From an uncultured Lachnospiraceae bacterium (GTDB lineage: Bacteria; Bacillota_A; Clostridia; Lachnospirales; Lachnospiraceae): DNA of 29,312 nt. The position numbers and the translations under genes were made by a program. Position 1 is the stretch's first letter, and the number at the start of each line of letters is the position of its first letter. The notes under the pieces are model-generated. The model had not been told where the DNA came from, did not search any database, and worked only from the letters and a program-made list of their open reading frames with translations. This document shows, piece by piece, positions 13,633 to 21,081 of this stretch. The stretch spans positions 1-29,312 of the forward strand of contig CAJUDN010000039.1 in assembly GCA_910585355.1 (NCBI GenBank), in the 5' to 3' direction.

Positions 13633-14820
13633 TTAGAAAACCACAGGAACATCCCCGCAGGTCATGCTGTATGGTTTTCCATTTTTATAGTAAACTCTTG
13701 AAATATGGGTAGTAAAGGAGGTCCAGAATTCCTCTCTTTTCTTTCCCCACTGCTCAAGAAGAGATTCCATGGTGATTTCTTCCTTGCCCTGTGTTCCAAA
13801 AATCACCACCTCATCCCCTTCCCTGGCCTCCGGACAATCCGTCAAATCCAGAATCGTATGTTCCAGACAGATGGCGCTGGCAACGGGAACCCTTTTTCCA
13901 TGTACCAGCACATACCCGCCATCAGCATGTTTGGGACTGATGCCATCCCCGATTCCGCCTGCCATAATTCCAATCCGCTTCGGCGTCTGAAGCTTAACGG
14001 GAGAAAACTCCGGCCCGAATTTTCCTCCGATTACCTCATTTACGTGAAGAATCCGGCTTTTAAGCGCAACCATCGGCGGTTTGAGATCCGGGTGACCCGA
14101 ACGCCTCTCCAAAGGGGAAAATCCCCAAATGGCCCGGCCTGGGCAGATCCCTGTCATACGAATCTTTGGATACGCAATACTGGCCGGCGTGTTGGCAAGC
14201 TGCAAAAACGGTATTGTCTGTGCATCCTCACCGATCCCCTTTAGCGCATTCTGGAACCGCTCATACTGCCACATGGGATATTCCATCTCCTCCGGCTTCT
14301 TCTCATCGGGCCAGTCCGATTTGCACATGTGGCTGTATACGCCTCCCACCTTCAGATTGGGATATTTCCTGATCTCTTTATAAAGCCCGGGAAATTCCTC
14401 CGCGTTGATCCCCAGACGGCCCCGTCCGGTATCAATCTTTACAAAGATCTCCATAGTATCCTTTGCCGCCTCCGCCAGGGCCTTTACCTGCTCCATGTTA
14501 AAAACGGTAGGGATCAGGTCGTATTCCGCAAAATAGCGGGCCGTATCCGGAATATAGCAGCTCTCAAAAATAAGAAGCTTTGTCTTTACCCCGTTTTCCC
14601 GGAGAAGAATCCCTTCGTCCACGCTCCCTACGCCCAGGTAGTCGGCTCCGCACTCTTCCAGGATCTGTCCGCACTGCACAATCCCATGGCCATACGCATT
14701 TGCTTTCACAGCCGGCATGACTTTTACATCTCCTGCCATTTCCTTCAATGCAGAAAAATTCCCTTTAAGCCTGTCCAAATCAATTTCCAGCCACAGACTT
14801 CTCTTTAGATGCTCTGTCAT
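13633..14820 (-). CDS. alanine racemase-like PLP enzyme, noncanonical active site
   Basis: A 395-residue fold-type III PLP protein of alanine racemase type. Lys39 in AVKANAYGHG is the PLP lysine, and KIDTGRGRLGI (128-138) and GICPGRAIWGFSP resemble family landmarks. Several catalytic positions differ. The GYADG motif that holds the second catalytic base, Tyr, reads GIGDG (289-293, Ile290). The usual CMDQ reads CLEH. The conserved H-x-ANSA segment reads LQLANTPAS. The C-terminal domain is present but divergent. It may be a racemase for another amino acid or a different reaction. The ATG at 14820 follows AAGGAGG. It heads the operon racemase-symporter-ltaE, divergent from a sigma-54 activator. 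Confidence 0.8.
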   Translation of the reverse strand: MTEHLKRSLWLEIDLDRLKGNFSALKEMAGDVKVMPAVKANAYGHGIVQCGQILEECGADYLGVGSVDEGILLRENGVKTKLLIFESCYIPDTARYFAEYDLIPTVFNMEQVKALAEAAKDTMEIFVKIDTGRGRLGINAEEFPGLYKEIRKYPNLKVGGVYSHMCKSDWPDEKKPEEMEYPMWQYERFQNALKGIGEDAQTIPFLQLANTPASIAYPKIRMTGICPGRAIWGFSPLERRSGHPDLKPPMVALKSRILHVNEVIGGKFGPEFSPVKLQTPKRIGIMAGGIGDGISPKHADGGYVLVHGKRVPVASAICLEHTILDLTDCPEAREGDEVVIFGTQGKEEITMESLLEQWGKKREEFWTSFTTHISRVYYKNGKPYSMTCGDVPVVF

Positions 14821-14845
14821 ACAATACCTCCTTATTATGAACTCT

Positions 14846-14991
14846 TGTAACTGTTCCATGCCTTTACAGTTGCGATCTCCTGTAACGATTCCGCGGTCTT
14901 ATAGTTACGATCCCTTGTAACGATTCCGCAGCCTTACAGTTACGATCCCCTGTAACGATTCCATGCCCTGACAGTTACGATCTCTTGTAAT
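14846..14991. repeat. four tandem 35-bp iterons with GTTAC-N8-GTAAC dyads
   Basis: Units start at 14846, 14881, 14916 and 14951, with a partial fifth at 14986, giving an exact 35-bp period. Each junction holds an 18-bp dyad, GTTAC-N8-GTAAC (GTTGC in the first, GTAAT in the last), at 14869, 14904, 14939 and 14974. Regular dyads of this size are typical operators for Fis-type helix-turn-helix dimers such as the divergently encoded activator. They lie between the proposed promoter and the racemase gene, so they would also be transcribed. As RNA each unit could fold through CTGTAA and TTACAG arms. Confidence 0.88.
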
Positions 14992-15018
14992 TATATTAAT
15001 AAGCAACTTTTATGCCAA
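14990..15018 (-). promoter_or_regulatory. overlapping sigma-54 and sigma-A promoter of the racemase operon
   Basis: On the minus strand TGGCATAAAAGTTGCT (15002-15017) fits the sigma-54 consensus, with GG and GC exactly ten bases apart. The same stretch also gives TTGGCA (15013-15018), 17 bases, TATAAT (14990-14995), an excellent sigma-A promoter. The divergent gene encodes a sigma-54 activator, which favours the first reading, but the sequence alone cannot decide. Transcription would begin near 14983-14991 and read through the iterons. Confidence 0.65.
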
Positions 15019-15082
15019 ATTTATTTTTACTGACTTTTATGTCGTTTTCTTTATTTAAATGTCTTATTTTTATACATATATG

Positions 15083-15112
15083 TTGCTTTTCTGAACAATC
15101 TATTGTTATAAT
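15083..15112 (+). promoter_or_regulatory. sigma-A promoter of the sigma-54 activator gene, with overlapping dyad
   Basis: TTGCTT (15083-15088) and TATAAT (15107-15112) are 18 bases apart with a TGT extended -10. The perfect dyad AACAAT-CT-ATTGTT (15094-15107) sits in the spacer and touches the -10 box, so a protein bound there would block this promoter. Seen from the racemase operon it lies about 90 bases upstream of the sigma-54 elements, a normal activator distance. Confidence 0.65.
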
Positions 15113-15141
15113 GCAGATAAACGCGGAAAGGAGAAGAGACT

Positions 15142-17052
15142 ATGGTGCTGGAGAAGCTTATGATCATTACAGGTTACGATAAATTTTACCGGACGATTCA
15201 GGAATGCAGCACTTTTCTGGAAATTGAACCGGTGATTTTCCAATGGGAGACTGCAAGCCCGGAGCTTGTCATCCGTCTGCGCGAAAATATTGCGGCCCAG
15301 GGAAAGCCGGAGGTAATTATCAGCCGTGGAGCTGTGGCAGACATCATAGAAACCAACTTTCCCGATATTGTCGTTCTGCGCGCGGAACCGGATGATCTTG
15401 ACCTTCTGGAGTCTCTGGAAGCTGCTATGGTATACGGTAAGCGAATCGGACTTTTAATTTACATGGATTATGGACGAAATTATAAGATTGATGTATTAAA
15501 GCGGATTCTTGACCTGAAAGAATTGCGATTCTATTCTTTCCGTTCCGCCGAAGATATCCAAAAACGGATTGCCGAAGGAAAAAGCGACGGTATGGACGCC
15601 ATGGTGGGAGGCGGTACTCTGGGGGTCCGTACCGGAAAGAGTGTCGGCATTCCCGTCTGCTTTGCAAGCACCAGCGCCCGTTCCCTGGAACGGGCCATCC
15701 TGCAGGCCCTGACCATCATAAACGCTCACAGCCGGGAACGCCTTCAGTTAGAAACCTTCTGGAACGCCACGTCCTTAATCAGCGAAGGCATCCTGGTACT
15801 GGAAAACCAGACGGTAATCCTTGTCAATCAGGAAATGCTGCACATCCTTGCCGCAAAGGAGGATTCCATTTTGAATCACCCCATATCCCGGCTGTCTCCC
15901 TCCTGCTTTAACAAGGCCATGCTCCAGTTTTTCTTTGAAGACTCCCAGCCTGAAAAAGTTCTTTCCATCCGGGACCATAAATACCTGGTCAAAAAACGCG
16001 GCACCCGTTCCAAAGGCCAAAAACGGCTGACCGTTTCCTTCCAGAACATTATTGACATCCAGAATCAGGAACAGCAGATTCGGGCCGCCCTGCGGGACAA
16101 GGGACTGTCCGCCCGCTTTCATTTTGAAGATATTATGGGAAACAGCTCCGCCATACGGAGCGCCAAAAGAAAAGCGGCTTTATATGCCGCTACAGACGCC
16201 AATATTCTCATCTCAGGGGAAAACGGAACAGGTAAGGAGATGTTTGCACAGAGCATTCACAACGCCAGCATCCGCAAAAACGCTCCCTTTGTTGCAGTAA
16301 ACTGCGCCGCCATTCCTGAGCCTTTGCTGGAAAGCGAACTGTTCGGATACGAAGAAGGTTCCTTTTCCGGAGCCAGGCGCGGCGGGAAACCCGGACTCTT
16401 TGAGCTGGCCCAAAGCGGAACTCTTTTTCTCGATGAAATCAACTCCCTCCCTATTCAGGTCCAGGGAGCTTTGCTGCGCGCCATACAAGAAAAAGAAATT
16501 CGCCGGATCGGTTCTCAGAAAAACCTTGCCGTCGACATCCGGATTCTTTCCGCCTCCAACATGCAGATGGATGAACTAATTGCCTCTGGCCGCTTCCGTG
16601 CGGATCTCTATTACCGTCTCAATGTTCTAAACCTCCGTCTGCCTCCCCTCCGGGAGCGAAAAGAAGATATTCTTCCGCTGGCCAAAATGTTTTTAAAAAA
16701 ATATGCCGATCAGTACCATCTGGAACTTCAGGCTCTGACAGAGGAAGACAGCGCTTTCCTGTCAGATAACGCCTGGTCGGGAAACGTGCGCTCTCTGGAA
16801 AATGTCATTCACCGCTATACCATCCTTCAGCAGGGCAGGCATATCCCCATCAGGGAATGCATGGAAGACTTAGCTCCCTCCGTTTCCGGCCATGAACTTC
16901 AAGTCGCCCCCGGAACCCTGGAAAGCATGGAAACAGAGCTCATTCACCAGTGTCTGGAAAGGAATCATGGAAACCGTGCAGAAACTGCCAGACAGCTGGG
17001 AATCTCGCGGTCCACATTATGGAAAAAATTGAATGCGGATTCCGCCCTGTAA
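15142..17052 (+). CDS. sigma-54-dependent transcriptional activator with PrpR-type sensor domain
   Basis: A 636-residue enhancer-binding protein. Residues about 1-195 resemble the PrpR N-terminal domain (GKPEVIISRGAVADIIE, MDAMVGGGTLGVRTGK, IPVCFASTSARS), which senses small metabolites. A PAS-like region follows (about 205-320). The AAA+ domain (about 330-560) has Walker A GENGTGKE (about 358-365), Walker B TLFLDEI, RRIGSQK and YYRLNVL. The sigma-54 contact loop reads GSFSGA (406-411) instead of GAFTGA, keeping a hydroxyl residue at the critical Thr. The C-terminus is a Fis helix-turn-helix (NRAETARQLGISRSTLWKKL). The ATG has GGAAAGGAG upstream. It is divergent from the racemase operon and probably controls it. 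Confidence 0.93.
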   Translation: MVLEKLMIITGYDKFYRTIQECSTFLEIEPVIFQWETASPELVIRLRENIAAQGKPEVIISRGAVADIIETNFPDIVVLRAEPDDLDLLESLEAAMVYGKRIGLLIYMDYGRNYKIDVLKRILDLKELRFYSFRSAEDIQKRIAEGKSDGMDAMVGGGTLGVRTGKSVGIPVCFASTSARSLERAILQALTIINAHSRERLQLETFWNATSLISEGILVLENQTVILVNQEMLHILAAKEDSILNHPISRLSPSCFNKAMLQFFFEDSQPEKVLSIRDHKYLVKKRGTRSKGQKRLTVSFQNIIDIQNQEQQIRAALRDKGLSARFHFEDIMGNSSAIRSAKRKAALYAATDANILISGENGTGKEMFAQSIHNASIRKNAPFVAVNCAAIPEPLLESELFGYEEGSFSGARRGGKPGLFELAQSGTLFLDEINSLPIQVQGALLRAIQEKEIRRIGSQKNLAVDIRILSASNMQMDELIASGRFRADLYYRLNVLNLRLPPLRERKEDILPLAKMFLKKYADQYHLELQALTEEDSAFLSDNAWSGNVRSLENVIHRYTILQQGRHIPIRECMEDLAPSVSGHELQVAPGTLESMETELIHQCLERNHGNRAETARQLGISRSTLWKKLNADSAL

Positions 17053-17124
17053 TGCAAAAGGAATTCTGCCCGGCAGGATTATCCGCCTGCGGCAGACCGC
17101 GATAACGGCATCTTCCTGCAAAGC

Positions 17125-17169
17125 AAAAACTCCCTGTCCGGACTATCGTGCAGCAATCCGGCAGGGAGT
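17125..17169 (-). terminator. terminator of the pepV operon (convergent region)
   Basis: ACTCCCTGTCCGGA (17129-17142) pairs with TCCGGCAGGGAGT (17157-17169) with one bulged base. Leftward it is followed by TTTTTGCTTT. The activator gene converges from the other side; its own 3' hairpin, CTGCC/GGCAG enclosing CAGG/CCTG at 17066-17095, has no T-run. Confidence 0.75.
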
Positions 17170-17228
17170 CGTGTTCTTTCAGTCGTATTCTTTCATTAAT
17201 AGCAGCAAAGACGAATGGTTATATTCCA

Positions 17229-18632
17229 CTAACAGCACAGCTCCACAATCACCTGAGCGAAGATTTTCGCGCTCTTAAGAAGTTCGTCGACCACGGCAAA
17301 CTCATCGGGGCCATGCATGTGATTTTCCGTTTCCGGCATGGACGCGCCAAAGGCCACGCCATTTTTAAGGTGATGGACATAAGTTCCGCCGCCAATGGCC
17401 ACGCATTCGCCCTTGTTTCCCGTATATATTTCATAGCACTTTAAAAGCGTCTGAACAAATTCGGAATCACCGGATACATGATGGGGCGGGTTCATGGAAT
17501 CATTGCTTAGAAGAATGTCGTGGGCCTTCATGTTTTTTTTCGCCGGCTCTAATGTATTTTCCACATTGGAGCAGATGGGACAGCGGCTGTCAAATTCGCC
17601 CTTAAGGCCCTCCTCATTGATTTCCAGAATGCTGAAGGCTAACGTAAGGGGGCCGGAGATTTCATCCTCCATGGCAATTCCCAGATTTTTTCCGAGCCAG
17701 TCTCCGTGGGGCATCAGCGCATTGAGCGCCCTTACCTTCTCAAGCTGCCCGCATTCCGCAAGCGGAAGTTTTTCAATCAGGGCCAAAAGACCTGTAAGGG
17801 CGTTTTTCCCCTTCCAGGGAGTGGAGGCATGGCCGTTTTCGCCAAAGGACTCAATTTTCATATAGCCGTCCTCAGAAGTTACGTCAAAGCGGATTCCAAG
17901 CTCCTCCTCCAGCGTATGTGCAAAGGCCTCCGTATCAGAACCGTCAAGTCCCTCGAACAATGCCTCTGCCCTGGAAGGCACCACATTGGACTTGGTTCCG
18001 CTCCGAAAAGATATCATACGGGGCAGCGCCTCGCTTTTTGCAAACTCCGCAGTGAATTTTCCATGGAGACTTCCCTTTTCGATATTGATGACCGGGAAGC
18101 TGGCATCCGGAGAAAAGGTCATGGGCGCTTCCTCTTCCACACTGTAATAATGTTCAATATCAGAACTTCCGCATTCCTCATCTGTTCCCAGAATCAGGCG
18201 CACGTTTTTCTTTACAGGAATCCCCAGCTCCCTCACTGCCCGCATGGCATAAAGAGCCGCAACGGCCGGCCCCTTATCGTCCGCCGTTCCGCGGCCGTAA
18301 AGCTTTCCGTCCTTTTCCACTGGCTCAAAAGGCTCTGTGACCGTCCAGCCGTCTCCCGCCGGAACAATATCCAGATGGGCTAAAATGTCAAGCTGCCTTT
18401 CTTCGTTATTAAGGTCAATGGTTCCCACGTAGTTGTCATAATTGTTGATGGAAAAACCATAGCACTCTCCGATGTGAAGAGCCTCTTGAAGGACTTCAAA
18501 GCATCCCTGGCCATATGGCTTTCCGGGGCGGTAAGACCCCTTTGCACTGTCGATTTTGCAAAGCTCTATGATATCCTCCAGCATTTCGGTCCTATGTGCA
18601 TCAATGTATTTGTCAATCTGTTCTCTATACAA
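17229..18632 (-). CDS. pepV: M20 family dipeptidase PepV/Sapep
   Basis: A 467-residue metallopeptidase of the PepV length. Metal and catalytic motifs are LDILAHLDIVPAGDGW, GRGTADDKGP, GTDEECGSSD, SPDASFPV and, near the C-terminus, IGGGTYVHHLKNGVAFG. PepV-type enzymes cleave dipeptides in the cytoplasm using two Zn or Mn ions. The start is a TTG at 18632 with AGGAGG eight bases upstream. It is the last gene after prfC and yqeY and ends in a good terminator. Confidence 0.92.
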   Translation of the reverse strand: MYREQIDKYIDAHRTEMLEDIIELCKIDSAKGSYRPGKPYGQGCFEVLQEALHIGECYGFSINNYDNYVGTIDLNNEERQLDILAHLDIVPAGDGWTVTEPFEPVEKDGKLYGRGTADDKGPAVAALYAMRAVRELGIPVKKNVRLILGTDEECGSSDIEHYYSVEEEAPMTFSPDASFPVINIEKGSLHGKFTAEFAKSEALPRMISFRSGTKSNVVPSRAEALFEGLDGSDTEAFAHTLEEELGIRFDVTSEDGYMKIESFGENGHASTPWKGKNALTGLLALIEKLPLAECGQLEKVRALNALMPHGDWLGKNLGIAMEDEISGPLTLAFSILEINEEGLKGEFDSRCPICSNVENTLEPAKKNMKAHDILLSNDSMNPPHHVSGDSEFVQTLLKCYEIYTGNKGECVAIGGGTYVHHLKNGVAFGASMPETENHMHGPDEFAVVDELLKSAKIFAQVIVELCC

Positions 18633-18698
18633 TTAAAACGCCTCCTGTCTTTCTTACCACAGCCCGCCGCCAAACAGGCGCCATGGCATGGCCGCCTT

Positions 18699-19145
18699 CT
18701 ATTTCATCATTTCCGCAAGAACTTCATTTACCGTTTTTCCGTCCGCCTTTCCCTTCACAAGGGGCATCAGAACCTTCATAATCTTCCCCTTGTCTTTCGG
18801 AGCGGCCGCCTCGATTCCAAGCTCTGCCAGTACTCCCTGAATGGTCTCTTTAATCTGGTCCACAGTCATATCCACAGGCGCAAACTCCTGATAGACAGCC
18901 ATACGTTTTTTCGCTTCCTCGATAATGTCCGTGCGGTCGGCAGGCGCCGTATCCATAGTCTCTTTCGTTTGCTTTAACTCCTTTTTAACGACTGCGTTTT
19001 CCTCATCCTCTGTTAAAGGAGAACGCTTGTCGATTTCCGCGTTCTTTAAAGCTGATAACAGCATGGACAGGGAATCCTTTCTTTCTTTGTCCTTTGCCTT
19101 CATGGCTTCCACCATGGCGGCTCTAACCACATCAATTTTACTCAT
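18699..19145 (-). CDS. yqeY: GatB/YqeY domain protein
   Basis: A 148-residue YqeY protein with the typical opening of DVVRAAMVEAMKAKDKERKDSLSML, internal QTKETMD and DIIEEAKKRMAVYQEFAP, and the C-terminal DKGKIMKVLMPLVKGKADGKTVNEVL. The family shares its fold with the tRNA-binding tail of GatB, but its own role is undefined. It lies between prfC (23-base gap) and pepV (66-base gap), so these three are likely one operon. AGGAAGGA precedes the ATG. Confidence 0.92.
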   Translation of the reverse strand: MSKIDVVRAAMVEAMKAKDKERKDSLSMLLSALKNAEIDKRSPLTEDEENAVVKKELKQTKETMDTAPADRTDIIEEAKKRMAVYQEFAPVDMTVDQIKETIQGVLAELGIEAAAPKDKGKIMKVLMPLVKGKADGKTVNEVLAEMMK

Positions 19146-19168
19146 ATCTGTTCCTTCCTTTTCTAATC

Positions 19169-20761
19169 CTAATTACGACCGAATTCACTTAATTTCAGCT
19201 TTGGATTTCTCTCCTCCACCATCCCAACGCTCCAGCTATTGATAAACAGTAAAAGAGGACTGCCCTTTAAGTCGCAGATTCTCTTCATATCGGAAGTACC
19301 CTGAATTCTGGCCACATCCACCTCTTCCGGATTCACCACCCAGCGGATATATTCAAATGGGAGCTGCTCCAGTTTCACTTCCACGTTGTACTCGTTCTTC
19401 AGGCGGTAGGTCAGTACCTCAAACTGCAGAACGCCCACCACGCCAACGATGATCTCCTCCATTCCGGTATTAAATTCCTGGAAGATCTGGATGGCCCCCT
19501 CCTGGGCAATCTGGCTGATACCCTTTATGAACTGCTTTCTCTTCATGGTATCCATCTGGCGGACCCTGGCAAAGTGTTCTGGTGCAAAGGTGGGAATCCC
19601 TTCGAACTGGAATTTTTCATTGGAGGAACAGAGGGTGTCTCCGATAGAAAAGATTCCTGGATCGAATACGCCAATGATATCCCCTGCATATGCCTCCTCG
19701 ATGATCTTTCTGCTCTCCGCCATAAGCTGCTGAGGCTGTGTCAGACGGATTTTCTTTCCGCCCTGCACATGGTTCACTTCCATTCCAGCCTCAAATTTTC
19801 CGGAACAAATCCGCATAAAAGCGATTCTGTCTCTGTGGGCCTTGTTCATGTTGGCCTGAATCTTAAATACGAAAGCAGAGAAATCTTTATCAAAGGGATC
19901 CACCGCTCCGCTTAGGGTCTTCCTTGGAAGGGGAGAGGTGGTCATCTTTAAAAAGTGCTCCAGGAAGGTCTCCACGCCGAAGTTTGTGAGGGCCGAACCG
20001 AAAAACACCGGGGATAACAGACCCTGGCTTACCAGCTCCTGATCAAATTCATCGCTGGCGCCGTCCAAAAGTTCAATATCATCACGAAGCTGTGCGTGAA
20101 AGCTTTCCCCGATTACCGCGTCCACATCAGCTCCTTCCACATCGAAAGTCTGGCTGGCAACTTCCTTCTGGCCGCCCATGGCCGCCGTAAAGGTGGTAAT
20201 TTTTCTGGTCTGTCTGTCATAAACGCCCTTAAAGCTCTTTCCGCATCCAATGGGCCAGTTGATGGGACATGTGTGGATTCCCAGCACTTCCTCGATCTCG
20301 CTCATAAGCTCAAAGGGATCTCTGGCCTCCCGGTCCATCTTATTCACAAACGTAAAAATCGGAATATGGCGCATCACGCAGACCTTGAATAATTTGATGG
20401 TCTGGGCCTCCACACCCTTGGAGCCGTCGATAACCATAACAGCAGAGTCCGCCGCCATTAAGGTTCGATAAGTATCTTCCGAGAAGTCCTGATGTCCTGG
20501 CGTATCAAGAATATTGATGCAGAATCCTTCATAATTAAACTGCAAAACAGAAGAGGTGACGGAAATCCCCCTCTCCTTTTCAATTTCCATCCAGTCGGAA
20601 ACCGCATGCTTCGTTGCTTTCCTTCCCTTTACAGTACCTGCCAGATTGATGGCGCCGCCATAAAGAAGAAATTTTTCCGTCAAAGTTGTTTTACCGGCGT
20701 CAGGGTGCGAAATAATCGCAAAGGTCCGCCGTCTCCTTATCTCATCTGCTAAACCAGCCAA
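19169..20761 (-). CDS. prfC: peptide chain release factor 3
   Basis: A 530-residue translational GTPase. The N-terminus RRRRTFAIISHPDAGKTTLTE carries G1; DTPGHQDF is G3 and FVNKMDRE is G4, followed by RF3-type domains II and III (LTYRLKNEYNVEVKLEQLPFE). RF3 recycles RF1/RF2 from the ribosome after peptide release. I favour the TTG at 20761 because GGAGG lies eight bases upstream and relatives begin close to this point. The ATG at 20782 adds seven residues but has no ribosome-binding site. It is the first gene of the prfC-yqeY-pepV unit. Confidence 0.95.
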   Translation of the reverse strand: MAGLADEIRRRRTFAIISHPDAGKTTLTEKFLLYGGAINLAGTVKGRKATKHAVSDWMEIEKERGISVTSSVLQFNYEGFCINILDTPGHQDFSEDTYRTLMAADSAVMVIDGSKGVEAQTIKLFKVCVMRHIPIFTFVNKMDREARDPFELMSEIEEVLGIHTCPINWPIGCGKSFKGVYDRQTRKITTFTAAMGGQKEVASQTFDVEGADVDAVIGESFHAQLRDDIELLDGASDEFDQELVSQGLLSPVFFGSALTNFGVETFLEHFLKMTTSPLPRKTLSGAVDPFDKDFSAFVFKIQANMNKAHRDRIAFMRICSGKFEAGMEVNHVQGGKKIRLTQPQQLMAESRKIIEEAYAGDIIGVFDPGIFSIGDTLCSSNEKFQFEGIPTFAPEHFARVRQMDTMKRKQFIKGISQIAQEGAIQIFQEFNTGMEEIIVGVVGVLQFEVLTYRLKNEYNVEVKLEQLPFEYIRWVVNPEEVDVARIQGTSDMKRICDLKGSPLLLFINSWSVGMVEERNPKLKLSEFGRN

Positions 20762-20849
20762 GGAAAAAACCTCCAATTCCATGTTTCAATGTTTCTCATC
20801 CATTCCTTATTTTGCCAACAAATCATCGTTTCGTCAAGTACCAATATGC

Positions 20850-21032
20850 GGGAGCATTACTGCTCACAGGTCTCCTGTGAACGTAACTGCATACTCCCAT
20901 TTAAGATTGCCTGCGGCAATGGGGCATATGCTTTGGCCATATTATGATACTGGCTCCCGGTCAACCATCGGAGTGACTGACCGGGGAATGAACAGTAACG
21001 CGGGAGCCGCCTTTATGAAAAGCAGCTCCCGC
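20850..21032 (-). promoter_or_regulatory. hairpin-rich region between coaBC and prfC
   Basis: About 300 bases without a gene hold four stem-loops. GCGGGAGC (21000-21007) pairs with GCTCCCGC (21025-21032). CCCGGTCA (20956-20963) pairs with TGACCGGG (20978-20985). ATTGCC-tgc-GGCAAT spans 20906-20920. A longer one spans 20850-20898, with GGGAG/CTCCC at its base and TCACAGG/CCTGTGA near its tip. The first, nearest coaBC, may terminate it; the others would lie in the prfC leader. No known riboswitch or T-box motif was recognised. Confidence 0.5.
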
Positions 21033-21081
21033 CACCTCTTCCTTCGGCCGGCGTGGTAAACCCGCAGACCTGTCCGAGCTG

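Noticed and set aside
14846..14991. 35-bp repeats as a CRISPR array
   Set aside because: The units are directly contiguous with no variable spacers and no cas genes are nearby.
20783..21081. T-box riboswitch before prfC
   Set aside because: No AGGGTGG-type T-box sequence or specifier loop was found among the hairpins.
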